DNA from: Halomonas litopenaei
GTDB lineage: Bacteria > Pseudomonadota > Gammaproteobacteria > Pseudomonadales > Halomonadaceae
DNA: 64,000 bases
Direction of reading: 5' to 3'
Assembly: GCF_003045775.1 (NCBI RefSeq)
Contig: NZ_PXNS01000015.1
Coordinates: 1 to 64,000, forward strand
Position numbers and translations under genes: made by a program. Position 1 is the stretch's first letter. The number at the start of each line of letters is the position of its first letter. Positions 55,539-64,000 of this stretch are shown piece after piece. The notes beneath the pieces are model-generated. The model saw only the letters and a list, made by a program, of their open reading frames with translations, searched no databases and was not told the DNA's origin.

Positions 55539-58500
55539 GCGAAGATACCCAGCCGAATGCCCCCAGAGGCCCGATCGGCTTCTTTGTCCGCCACCGGGTC
55601 GCGGCCAACCTAGTGATGCTGGTGATGCTGATCGGCGGCGCCCTGGGCCTGTCGCGGATGAACATCCAGTTCTTCCCCGATTTTGCGCTGGACATCGTCT
55701 CGGTGCAGACCGTCTACAGTGGCGCCTCGGCCGAAGACGTGGAGCAGGGCATCACCATCCCGCTGGAGCAGCGCCTGCGCAATCTCGATGGCCTGAAGCG
55801 CATGACCTCGACCTCGGCCCAGGGGGTGTCGAGCATTACCCTGGAGTTCTACGAGGGTACCGACCCGGTGCTGGCGCTGGATGATGTGCGCGAGCAGGTC
55901 GATGGCTTCACCAATCTGCCCGGGGACGCCGAGGAGCCGCGCGTTTCGCGGGCCCAGAACTTCGAGCCGGTGGCCCGCCTGATACTGTCCGGTGACGTCG
56001 ATCGCGAGGCGCTGCGTCGGCTGGCCCGTCGCTTCGAGGACGAGCTGCTGTCGGCCGGGATCGATCGGGTCGAGCTGGTCGGGCTGCCGGAGCAGCAGAT
56101 CAGCGTGGAGGTACCGGTGGAGCGGCTTGGCGAGCTGGACCTGAGCCTGCCGGAGATCGCCGAGCGCATCGAGGGACTGTCGCTGGACCTGCCGGCGGGG
56201 CTGCTTGGCAGTCAGGACGGCGAGCGCGAGCTGCGCGCGGTGGAACAGCGCCGCAGCGCCGAGGAGTTCGCCGATATCGCGGTGCGCGGGGGCCAGCGGG
56301 TGCGTCTGGCGCTCGGTGACATCGCGGTGATCCGCCAGGAGAACCGTCCGCGTCAGGTGGAGGTGCTCCACCATGGACAGCCGGCGGTGGAGCTGATGCT
56401 GCAGCGCTCGGAGAGCGGCAACTCACTGGCCGCCGCCGAGGTGCTCAATGGCTGGCTGGAGCAAACCCGCGCGGAACTGCCGGAGAGCATCACGCTGGAG
56501 GTCCACGACGAGACCTGGCAGCTGATCGCCGATCGCATCGGTCTGCTGATCAACAATGGCCTGGGCGGACTGGTGCTGGTACTGGCGCTGTTGTATCTGT
56601 TCCTGCCGGCGCGGGTGGCGCTGTGGGTAGCCATCGGTATTCCCACCGCCTTTCTCGGCGCACTGGCGGTGTTCTGGGGCATCGGCGGCTCGGTCAACAT
56701 GATCTCGCTGTTCGCGCTGATCATGGCGTTGGGTGTGATCGTCGACGACGCCATCGTCGTTGGCGAGGACGCCGATGCCCACTTTCGAGCAGGCGAGGCG
56801 GCACGCCTGGCCTCGGCGGGTGCGGCCCGCAGGATGCTGTGGCCGGTGGTAGCGTCGTCCTTGACCACCGTGGCGGCCTTCATGCCGCTGTTGATGGTGG
56901 GGGGCATCATCGGCAACATCCTGCGCGACATTCCGGTGGTGATGATCTGCGTGCTGGTGGCCTCGTTGCTTGAGTGTTTCGTGGTGCTGCCGGCCCACCT
57001 GCGCAACGCCTTCTCGCCTCGCGCCGGCGGCGAGCGCCGTCCGGGACCGCTGGGGCGTCTACGACGTGCCTTCGACGGAGGCTTCGATCGTTTTCGCCAG
57101 GGGCCCTTCCGACGCTTCTCCGCCAGCACCCTGCGCCATCGGGCGCTGACCTTGAGCGCGGCGCTGGCGCTGGTGCTGGTGACGGTGGGACTCCTGGCGG
57201 GCGGGCGTCTGGCGTTCAATTTCTTCCCCACGCCGGAGCCGAACATCCTCTACGCCAACCTGAGCTTCGTCACCGGCACCTCTCGAGATAGGGTCGAGGA
57301 CTATCTGGCCACCATGCAAAAGGCCCTCGACGACACCGAACAGGCCCTCGGCGGGGATCTGGTGCGCAGCGCCGTGGTGCGCGTGGGGGGCACCCTGTCC
57401 GCCGACGCCAGCGGGCGTACCGGTGACAATGTCGGCTCGATCATGGTCGAGCTGGTGCCGTCAGACCGGCGCTCGGTGCGCAACCTGCCGTTTATCCGTG
57501 CCTGGCGAGAGCGTCTGTCCGAGGTCCCGGGACTCGACACCCTGTCCATCGTCGAGCGCAGCGGCGGGCCACCGGGGCGTGACGTCAACGTGCGCCTGGT
57601 CGGCGAGTCCGCCGAGTCGCTGAAGCGGGCGGCGGAATCACTGACCCGCAGCCTCGGACAGTTGCCCGGGGTGCTGGAGCCCGAGGACGACATGCCCTGG
57701 GGGCGCGAACAGCTGATCTACTCGGTCAACGCCTATGGTCAGGCGCTGGGCCTGACCACCCGGGAACTCGGGCGCCAGCTGCGGGCAGCCTTCGATGGCG
57801 TGCTGGTGCAGACCTACCAGGACGGTGCCGACGAGATCGAGGTGCGGGTGCTGCTACCGCAGGACCAGCGTGAGCACCTGGCGACCCTGCCGCGGCTGAT
57901 GGTGCGAGTGGACGATGGCCGCCTGGTGCCATTGGACCAGGTGATGGCGCTGGATCACCGCCAGGGCTTCGAGGCGCTGCGTCACGCCGATGGGCGTCTG
58001 GCCGTGGAGGTGAGTGCCGACCTCGACACCGAGGTGACCAACACCGCCACGGTGGTCGAGGCGCTGCAAGCCGAGGTGCTGCCGGCGCTGACCGAGCGCT
58101 ACCACCTGAGCTACACCTTCGAGGGCCAGGCGGCGGACCAGCGTGATACCTTCGCCGACATGCGTACCGGCCTGATCATCGGGCTGGGCCTGATGTATGT
58201 GGTGCTGGCCTGGGTATTTGCCTCCTGGAGCCTGCCGCTGATCGTGATGGCGACCATTCCGCTGGCGCTGGTGGGAGCCCTGCTGGGCCATTGGGTGATG
58301 GGGCTGGATCTCACCATCCTGTCGATGTTCGGGCTGTTCGGGCTGTCCGGGATCGTGGTCAACAATGCGATCATCCTGGTGACCTTCTATCGTCACGAGC
58401 GTGACGCCGGGCGGGATATCGACGCGGCACTCAACGAGGCCGTGGTGCAGCGGGTCAGGGCCATGTTCCTGACATCCCTGACGACCATCGGCGGGTTGAC

Positions 58501-58687
58501 CCCACTGCTGTTCGAGACCTCGCTGCAGGCTCAGTTCCTGATCCCCATGGCGGTGACCATCGCCTTCGGCCTCGGTGTCTCGACCCTGCTGGTGCTGGCG
58601 GTGATCCCGGTGCTGCTGAGCTACCTGGAACACCTCAAGGCCGCGCTGGCCTCACGGACATCACGTCACACCACGTCTGAGGGCTAG
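55535..58687 (+). CDS. RND efflux transporter permease
   Basis: Inner-membrane RND pump of 1050 residues with twelve helices and two large periplasmic loops. It begins at GTG 55535, which overlaps the adaptor by 4 nt. The helix-IV region reads ALIMALGVIVDDAIVVGEDADAH, with the paired aspartates that carry protons in hydrophobe/amphiphile exporters, and the second half mirrors it. The closest group looks like AcrB-related HAE1/HAE3 pumps, but no outer-membrane channel gene is next to it. The substrate is unknown. Confidence 0.9.
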   Translation: MSEDTQPNAPRGPIGFFVRHRVAANLVMLVMLIGGALGLSRMNIQFFPDFALDIVSVQTVYSGASAEDVEQGITIPLEQRLRNLDGLKRMTSTSAQGVSSITLEFYEGTDPVLALDDVREQVDGFTNLPGDAEEPRVSRAQNFEPVARLILSGDVDREALRRLARRFEDELLSAGIDRVELVGLPEQQISVEVPVERLGELDLSLPEIAERIEGLSLDLPAGLLGSQDGERELRAVEQRRSAEEFADIAVRGGQRVRLALGDIAVIRQENRPRQVEVLHHGQPAVELMLQRSESGNSLAAAEVLNGWLEQTRAELPESITLEVHDETWQLIADRIGLLINNGLGGLVLVLALLYLFLPARVALWVAIGIPTAFLGALAVFWGIGGSVNMISLFALIMALGVIVDDAIVVGEDADAHFRAGEAARLASAGAARRMLWPVVASSLTTVAAFMPLLMVGGIIGNILRDIPVVMICVLVASLLECFVVLPAHLRNAFSPRAGGERRPGPLGRLRRAFDGGFDRFRQGPFRRFSASTLRHRALTLSAALALVLVTVGLLAGGRLAFNFFPTPEPNILYANLSFVTGTSRDRVEDYLATMQKALDDTEQALGGDLVRSAVVRVGGTLSADASGRTGDNVGSIMVELVPSDRRSVRNLPFIRAWRERLSEVPGLDTLSIVERSGGPPGRDVNVRLVGESAESLKRAAESLTRSLGQLPGVLEPEDDMPWGREQLIYSVNAYGQALGLTTRELGRQLRAAFDGVLVQTYQDGADEIEVRVLLPQDQREHLATLPRLMVRVDDGRLVPLDQVMALDHRQGFEALRHADGRLAVEVSADLDTEVTNTATVVEALQAEVLPALTERYHLSYTFEGQAADQRDTFADMRTGLIIGLGLMYVVLAWVFASWSLPLIVMATIPLALVGALLGHWVMGLDLTILSMFGLFGLSGIVVNNAIILVTFYRHERDAGRDIDAALNEAVVQRVRAMFLTSLTTIGGLTPLLFETSLQAQFLIPMAVTIAFGLGVSTLLVLAVIPVLLSYLEHLKAALASRTSRHTTSEG

Positions 58688-58772
58688 GCCGCTATAGAGG
58701 GCGCGCTCGGGCCAGCGCATGGTGGGCCTGTCGTGCGCTCCATTGGGCCCGTGGCCTCAGGGGCAAAGGACA

Positions 58773-58795
58773 AGCGCCGCCTTGACGGCGGCGCT
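58773..58795. repeat. hairpin between the RND operon and phoD
   Basis: Stem AGCGCCGCC (58773-58781) with GGCGGCGCT (58787-58795), loop TTGAC. It lies between convergent genes but has no T tract. Confidence 0.55.
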
Positions 58796-58830
58796 GTCGG
58801 GTCTTGGCAGCGACAGGCGGCATCGCCTGA

Positions 58831-60384
58831 CTAGCTGGCCTGCTGGGGCGTCAATACCTGCTGATGCAGGCTGTTGCCCTCGGTGTCCTTGAGGGTGACG
58901 GTGAGCGCCAGGCTGTCGCCATCCAGATCCACCTGGCCGAAGAACTGAAAGCCTTCGCTAGGCGGCAGGTTGGCTCGACCATCGGCGGGGGCCTTCTGGA
59001 ACACCACTTCCGGGCCAAAGGTGGCGTCCAGCGTATTGGGGCCGAAGGTGCCGGCGTGCAGCGGGCCGCTGACGAATTCCCAGAAGGGCGTGAACTGCTT
59101 GAAGCTGGCACGTTCTGGCGCATAGTGATGGGCGGCCGTGTAGTGGACATCGGCGGTCAGCCACACCACGTTGGCGATAGCGTTGTCGTGGATCGCCTTG
59201 AGCAGTCGGGCGATCTCGTGCTCGCGCCCGGAAGGGGCGCCACCCTCGCCATTGGCCACCGCTTCGAAGTGCTCGCCGTCGGCGACCACCAGGCCCACCG
59301 GCATGTCGGAGGCGATGATCTTCCAGGTGGCCGTCGAGGCCTTCAGCGCCGCGATCAGTTCATCCACCTGGCGAGCCCCCATCAGGCTCGAGGCCGGGTC
59401 GTCGGCGCCCTGGGTATTGGTGCTGTTGGCCGCGCGATGGGTGCGCATGTCGAGCATGAACACCTCGAGTTCGGGGCCGTAGGTGAAACGACGACGAATC
59501 ATCTCGGGGGCCTCGGGGCGCTGACGGATCGGCATCGACTCGAGGAAGGCGCGGCGGGCACGCGCCGCCAGCAGCGAGACGTTCTTCTCGGTGTAGCGCG
59601 GATCATCGAGGATCTCGCCGGGGTACCAGTTGTTGACGGTCTCGTGGTCGTCCCACTGGGCGTACATCGGTACCTTGGCGTTGAAGCGCTTGAGGTTGTC
59701 GTCCAAAAGGTTGTAGAAGTACTGGCCGCGATACTCGTCCAGGGTCTCGGCCACCTTGCTCTTGGCGTCGGTCATGCGGTTGCGCCAGACGCTGCCGTCC
59801 TCCAGGTTCACGCTTTCTTCGAGCGGGCCATCGGCGTAGATGGTGTCGCCGGAGTGCAGGAAGAAGTCCGGCGACTGCTTGAGCATGGTGTCGTAGATGC
59901 GCATGCCGCCGCGGGATTCGTCGATGCCCCAGCCCTGGCCGACGGTATCGCCCGACCACACGAAACGTACCGAACGGCGTGAGCGTCCCGGCATGACCAG
60001 TCTGCCGATAGCCGGCTCGCTGACGGCGCGGTCGTCGCCGAGGGCGGCGAAGCGCACGCGGTAGAACACCTCCGGCAGGTCGGCAAGGCCAGTGACGTCG
60101 AGCTTGGCGGTCAGCCCGCTGGCCGGCAGGGCGGTGGGTCCCTGCAGGGTACGGGCGTTGTTGAAGGCAGCGTTGTCGGCGATGTCCAGCAGCATCCGCG
60201 AGGGGCGGTCGGCACGCGACCAGATGATGGCGCGGTCGGTGCCGACGTCGCCGCTCATTACCCCGGAGGTGATCACGGGCCGACGGGATTCGGCCAGCAC
60301 GATGCCGGGGGCGGCGGTGATCAGGCCGAGGCCGGCACCGGCCTTGAGGCCGAGTCCAAGAAACTGGCGTCGGGTGGGTTGCAT
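58831..60384 (-). CDS. phoD: PhoD-type alkaline phosphatase, Tat-exported
   Basis: A 517-residue extracytoplasmic phosphatase. The twin-arginine signal is TRRQFLGLGLKAGAGLGL at the start. Metal-site stretches include FVWSGDTVGQGWGI, FFLHSGDTIYADG, WDDHETVNNW and WLTADVHYTAAHHYAP, which match the PhoD family that uses calcium and iron. It releases phosphate from phosphodiesters and -monoesters. No PHO box was searched for with a matrix. Confidence 0.92.
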   Translation of the reverse strand: MQPTRRQFLGLGLKAGAGLGLITAAPGIVLAESRRPVITSGVMSGDVGTDRAIIWSRADRPSRMLLDIADNAAFNNARTLQGPTALPASGLTAKLDVTGLADLPEVFYRVRFAALGDDRAVSEPAIGRLVMPGRSRRSVRFVWSGDTVGQGWGIDESRGGMRIYDTMLKQSPDFFLHSGDTIYADGPLEESVNLEDGSVWRNRMTDAKSKVAETLDEYRGQYFYNLLDDNLKRFNAKVPMYAQWDDHETVNNWYPGEILDDPRYTEKNVSLLAARARRAFLESMPIRQRPEAPEMIRRRFTYGPELEVFMLDMRTHRAANSTNTQGADDPASSLMGARQVDELIAALKASTATWKIIASDMPVGLVVADGEHFEAVANGEGGAPSGREHEIARLLKAIHDNAIANVVWLTADVHYTAAHHYAPERASFKQFTPFWEFVSGPLHAGTFGPNTLDATFGPEVVFQKAPADGRANLPPSEGFQFFGQVDLDGDSLALTVTLKDTEGNSLHQQVLTPQQAS

Positions 60385-60693
60385 GGGGCTCTCCTTGTCG
60401 TTGCGTCCGGTGGTCTTGGCGGGGTGGCGCGTCGCCCTTCGAGGGGAGCGGTCGCGGCCAGTCGCCTAGCATTGCGGCCGTCGATGACAGCTTGATCGCG
60501 AATCTATTGCATTAATGCGAAGCGCTATGAACCGCAGAGCCGCAACGAAACGCGAGGGGCCTGGGTAGAGAGGATAATGGTGCCAGTATAGTCAGATGCA
60601 GCCAGGGCCCCTGTCGCGGTATCATGGCGCCCTTGCGCATGGGGCCTTGTCCCCGTGCCCCACTTTTTTACGAGCAAGCAGGCAACCGTCTCC
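60385..60693. other. 309-nt noncoding region between phoD and prfC
   Basis: Between divergent genes. It holds the palindrome GCATTAATGC near the phoD side and a -10-like TATAGT (60587-60592) for prfC without a clear -35. Nothing else is recognisable. Confidence 0.45.
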
Positions 60694-62283
60694 ATGTCCA
60701 ACCCCAAGCAGGCCCAGGAAACCGGGCTTCGGCGCACCTTTGCCATCATCAGCCACCCGGACGCGGGCAAGACCACCATCACCGAAAAGATGCTGTTGTT
60801 CGGAAACGCCATCCAGCTGGCCGGTTCGGTAAAGAGCAAGCGTGATGATCGCCACGCCACCTCGGACTGGATGAAGATGGAGCAGGAGCGCGGTATCTCC
60901 GTGACCACCTCGGTGATGCAGTTCCCCTACGGCGGTCGCATGGTCAATCTGCTCGATACGCCGGGCCACGAGGACTTCTCCGAGGATACCTACCGCACCC
61001 TGACCGCGGTGGACTCTGCGCTGATGGTGATCGACGGCGCTAAGGGCGTCGAGGACCGCACCATCAAGCTGATGGAGGTCTGCCGCCTGCGCACCACGCC
61101 GATCCTCACCTTCGTCAACAAGATGGACCGCGACATCCGTGACCCCATCGAGGTGATGGATGAGGTCGAGACGGTGCTCAATATCCAGTGTGCGCCGATG
61201 ACCTGGCCGATCGGCATGGGGCGTCAGTTCAAGGGGGTCTATCACCTCTACAATGACGTCATCCACCTGTACACCCAGGGGCAGGGCAACCGGATTCCGG
61301 AAGACAAGCGCATCGAAGGCCTCGATAGCCCCGAGGTGGACGAGGTGCTCGGCGAGGATCTGGCCGAGGAACTGCGCATGGAAGTCGAGCTGGTGCGCGG
61401 TGCCTCCCACAGCTTCGACCTTGAGGCCTATCGCCGTGGCGAGCTGACGCCGGTGTACTTCGGTACCGCCATGGGCAACTTCGGTGTGCGCGAGATGCTC
61501 GATGGCTTCGTCGAGTATGCGCCGCCGCCCCAGGCGCGGGAAACCGACGTGCGCGAGGTGCCGGCCGAGGACGAGCGCTTCACCGGCTTCGTGTTCAAGA
61601 TCCAGGCCAACATGGATCCCAATCACCGTGACCGCATCGCCTTCCTGCGGGTGTGCTCGGGCAAGTACCAGAAGAACATGAAGATGCGCCATGTGCGCAT
61701 CAACAAGGACGTCAAGATCGCCGACGCCCTGACCTTCATGGCCTCCGATCGTGCCCACGTGGAAGAAGCCTGGCCCGGTGACATCATCGGCCTGCACAAC
61801 CATGGCACCATCCAGATCGGTGACACCTTCACCCAGGGCGAGGACATGCGGTTCACCGGCATTCCACACTTCGCCCCGGAGCTGTTCAAGCGGGTCAGGC
61901 TCAAGGACCCGCTGAAGATGAAGGCCTTGCAGAAGGGCCTGCAGCAGCTTTCGGAGGAGGGCGCCACCCAGGTGTTCATGCCGCTGGACAACAACGATCT
62001 GATCCTTGGCGCCGTCGGTACCCTGCAGTTCGATGTGGTCGCCCATCGCCTCAAGGAAGAGTACAAGGTCGACTGCATGTACGAAGGGGTGAACGTCAAC
62101 ACCGCCCGCTGGATCTACTGCGACGATCCGAAGATGCTTGAAGAGTTCAAGCGCAAGGCCAGCACCAACCTGGCCATCGACGGCGGTGGCTACCTGACCT
62201 ATATCGCCCCGACCCGGGTCAATCTGCAGATGACCCAGGAGCGCTGGCCGGATATCAGGTTCAGGGAGACCCGCGAGCACTGA
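60694..62283 (+). CDS. prfC: peptide chain release factor 3
   Basis: GTPase that recycles RF1 and RF2 after termination. The 529 residues equal the E. coli length. G-motifs HPDAGKTTITEK (G1), DTPGHEDFSEDTYRTL (G3) and NKMDRD (G4) are present, with domains II and III after about 280. ATG 60694 fits the usual MSNPKQ start; the longer frame from 60655 has no site. tatD follows at 76 nt. Confidence 0.96.
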   Translation: MSNPKQAQETGLRRTFAIISHPDAGKTTITEKMLLFGNAIQLAGSVKSKRDDRHATSDWMKMEQERGISVTTSVMQFPYGGRMVNLLDTPGHEDFSEDTYRTLTAVDSALMVIDGAKGVEDRTIKLMEVCRLRTTPILTFVNKMDRDIRDPIEVMDEVETVLNIQCAPMTWPIGMGRQFKGVYHLYNDVIHLYTQGQGNRIPEDKRIEGLDSPEVDEVLGEDLAEELRMEVELVRGASHSFDLEAYRRGELTPVYFGTAMGNFGVREMLDGFVEYAPPPQARETDVREVPAEDERFTGFVFKIQANMDPNHRDRIAFLRVCSGKYQKNMKMRHVRINKDVKIADALTFMASDRAHVEEAWPGDIIGLHNHGTIQIGDTFTQGEDMRFTGIPHFAPELFKRVRLKDPLKMKALQKGLQQLSEEGATQVFMPLDNNDLILGAVGTLQFDVVAHRLKEEYKVDCMYEGVNVNTARWIYCDDPKMLEEFKRKASTNLAIDGGGYLTYIAPTRVNLQMTQERWPDIRFRETREH

Positions 62284-62359
62284 GGAGACACCGGAAAAAC
62301 TGCTGCGCTCGAATCGCTCGCGACGTTTTTACGGCGCCTCCGTGGAAAGAGGAGCTCTG

Positions 62360-63139
62360 ATGCTGATCGACGCTCACTGCCACCTCGACTTTGCCGACTT
62401 CGACGCCGATCGCGACGCGGTCCTGTCCAGGGCCAGGCGGGCGGGCGTCGAACAGCTGGTGGTCGCTGGTACCCACCGTGACGCCTGGCAGGGCACCCTG
62501 GGCCTGGCCGAGCAGACGGGGTTGCACGCCTGTCTCGGTCTGCATCCGGTGTTTCTGGAGCATCATCGGCTGGATGGCGAGGATGACGACATCAGCGCGC
62601 TGGGCCAGGCGTTGAAGGCCCACCCTCGCTGCGTCGCCCTGGGGGAGTGTGGGATCGATGCGCGTTTTGGCGACACCCTCGATCGCCAATGGCACTTGTT
62701 CGATGCCCAGCTCAGGCTGGCGCGGGATCTGCGCCTGCCGGTAGTGATTCACTGTGTGCGTGCCAACGACGACGTCGCCAAGCGTCTGGCCCAGTTGGGC
62801 CTCCCCGCAGGGGGCCTCATCCATGCCTTCGCCGGCTCTCCGGAGCAGGCGAGCCGCTTTGTCGATCTGGGGTTTACGCTGGGGCTCGGCGGGGCGGTGA
62901 CCTATCCCCGGGCCAGGAGGGTGCGCCGGGCGGTGGCGTCGCTGCCCGATGACGCCTTCGTGCTGGAGACGGATAGCCCTGACATGCCGTTGTCCGGCCA
63001 CCAGGGCGAGCGCAATGAACCTGCCCTGGTGGCCGAGGTGTGTCGCCACGTGGCCGACATCAGAGGGCAGACACCGCAAACCGTGGCGCTGAACTCAAGT
63101 GACAACGCCCGCCGGCTGTTCGGCCTGCCGGCACCCTGA
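62360..63139 (+). CDS. TatD-family metal-dependent hydrolase
   Basis: A 259-residue TIM-barrel hydrolase. Metal sites: DAHCHLDF (start), GECGID, the VIHCVRANDD and HAFAG histidines, and ETDSPDMP near the end. TatD proteins act as 3'-5' exonucleases on DNA and RNA; YcfH and YjjV are close relatives and the subgroup cannot be settled here. AGAGGAGCT precedes ATG 62360. Convergent with ygfZ. Confidence 0.88.
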   Translation: MLIDAHCHLDFADFDADRDAVLSRARRAGVEQLVVAGTHRDAWQGTLGLAEQTGLHACLGLHPVFLEHHRLDGEDDDISALGQALKAHPRCVALGECGIDARFGDTLDRQWHLFDAQLRLARDLRLPVVIHCVRANDDVAKRLAQLGLPAGGLIHAFAGSPEQASRFVDLGFTLGLGGAVTYPRARRVRRAVASLPDDAFVLETDSPDMPLSGHQGERNEPALVAEVCRHVADIRGQTPQTVALNSSDNARRLFGLPAP

Positions 63140-63193
63140 CCACGGCGACGGCAGGAATATCGCCCGGGTCGAAATGCCCAGGCGTCAGCGGTG

Positions 63194-64000
63194 TCAGACC
63201 AGACTCTCGGGGTCGAGGCGATCGATGGCGTAGGGCAGCTGCAGAAGCTTCAGACGTTGATCCTCGCAGCTGAGTGCGGCCTCATCGGCGCGGGTATTCA
63301 GCACCGCCAGTACCTCGGCCTGCCCATAGGCATCGAGGGCGCTTGCCACCACCTCGCCCTGGCGCTTGCCGCTTTCGTCGATCACCTCGCTGCCCAGCGG
63401 CGGCAGTCGAGTCCCCTCTAGCTGGGCGCGATACAGGCGCTTCTTGACCTGGCCGCGGAAGTGGGCGCGAGCCACCACTTCCTGCCCGGTGTAGCAGCCT
63501 TTCTTGAAACTGATGCCTGCCAGCGCCTCCCAGTTGAGCATCTGGGGCAGGTAGGCATCCTGCTGATCGGCGTCGATGAAACACAGCCCCGCCTGGATAT
63601 CCGCCAGCCGCCATACCTGGTTGCCCACCGGCTGACACTGCTCGATCAGGCGCGAGAACAAGGCCTCTGCCTGGTCTTCCGGCAGCATGATCAGGTAGCG
63701 GGGGCGAGGGCCAGGCTGGCCGAGCACCAGGGTCTCGCCGTGGCTCGCCTGGCGCCAGGGATCGGGCGGTGTCAGGTCGCAGTCGACCTCGGTCAGGGCG
63801 GGTGCTTCCTGGCCGATCAGGCCGATCAGCGCCAGGTCATCGCGAGCCGTCAGCTCGGCCTTGTAGAAGGCGGCGAACTTGCCCAGGTGCTGGGCCAGCG
63901 GGGCCACCAGACTGCGATGCAGCACGATCCTGAAGCGTTCGTCGTCGACCTTCATCAGCTGGCCGTTGGCAAGCATGCGGCCCTTGGGGGTGCAGAAGCA
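63194..64000 (-). CDS. ygfZ: YgfZ-family folate-binding iron-sulfur repair protein, 5' end outside the window
   Basis: Partial at the right edge. The visible C-terminal part of about 268 residues includes the family signature KGCYTGQEVVARAHFRGQVKKRLY, with the conserved cysteine and the GQE stretch, and the upstream frame continues as FCTPKGRMLANGQL to the window end. YgfZ binds folate and supports Fe-S enzymes such as MiaB. The true start lies beyond 64000. Its gcvT-like fold is unrelated in operon terms to the glycine cleavage genes. Confidence 0.93.
   Translation of the reverse strand, partial: CFCTPKGRMLANGQLMKVDDERFRIVLHRSLVAPLAQHLGKFAAFYKAELTARDDLALIGLIGQEAPALTEVDCDLTPPDPWRQASHGETLVLGQPGPRPRYLIMLPEDQAEALFSRLIEQCQPVGNQVWRLADIQAGLCFIDADQQDAYLPQMLNWEALAGISFKKGCYTGQEVVARAHFRGQVKKRLYRAQLEGTRLPPLGSEVIDESGKRQGEVVASALDAYGQAEVLAVLNTRADEAALSCEDQRLKLLQLPYAIDRLDPESLV

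Overview
The window reads as a continuous piece of chromosome from a GC-rich gammaproteobacterium, most likely a member of the Halomonadaceae (Halomonas-like). That placement is inferred from the gene set (aa3/caa3 oxidase cluster with SURF1, CtaA and CtaB; thrS-infC-rpmI-rplT-pheS-pheT-ihfA; RegBA; PpnN; glycine cleavage genes; ketone-body genes) and was not tested by alignment. I saw no insertion sequence, prophage, integrase or CRISPR array. About 59 protein genes and one tRNA gene can be supported; nearly all intergenic gaps are short.

Layout. 1-640: tRNA-Pro(GGG) on the minus strand with its terminator, and otherwise nothing recognisable. 638-1719: an LrgA/LrgB (CidA/CidB) pair. 1795-10357: a terminal oxidase locus with DUF2970, coxB (CuA plus a fused haem c domain), coxA, ctaG, coxC, an antisense DUF2909 gene, SURF1, a purine-rich small frame, an SCO-like protein, ctaA and cyoE. 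10516-12115: a DUF2489 protein and an OmpA-like lipoprotein. 12383-19586: the classic translation operon thrS to ihfA, in which infC most likely starts at an ATC codon. 19863-24450: an NCS2 nucleobase permease with a clear operator candidate, DUF2788, a flavodoxin, an unknown membrane protein, PpnN and a YfcL-like protein.

24692-32295 is the most accessory-looking part: a LysR regulator, an NCS1 permease, HyuB, HyuA and an AraC-type regulator whose frame is cut by a TAA codon between sensor and DNA-binding domains. It looks like an uptake and ATP-dependent hydrolysis module for a hydantoin- or oxoproline-like lactam; the substrate is unknown. 32398-38980 is the glycine cleavage locus, split into gcvH-gcvP on the minus strand and symporter-gcvT on the plus strand around a 564-nt noncoding region.

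39132-43686 holds an AlkB-like dioxygenase and a run of envelope genes (PAP2 phosphatase, glycosyltransferase, LysM/degenerate LytM lipoprotein, acyltransferase). 43817-46320 is a LysR regulator divergent from scoA-scoB. bdhA at 50941 fits with scoAB for 3-hydroxybutyrate use. 46677-50798 holds an MFS transporter, a DUF1338-like protein, glutaredoxin, SuhB and a HybE-like protein. 52073-53893 is a RegB/RegA redox two-component system, which in related bacteria controls respiratory oxidases like the one at the left end. 54210-58687 is an RND efflux pair, followed by a Tat-exported PhoD phosphatase, prfC, tatD and the 3' part of ygfZ, which runs off the right edge.

The features I would check first are the interrupted AraC regulator, the ATC start of infC, the SCO-like protein that may replace SCO1, the paired arms upstream of hyuB, the permease operator, the DnaA-box pair at 46543-46565 and the two tandem-repeat tracts between bdhA and regA. 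I did not find a system that I can claim is wholly new.
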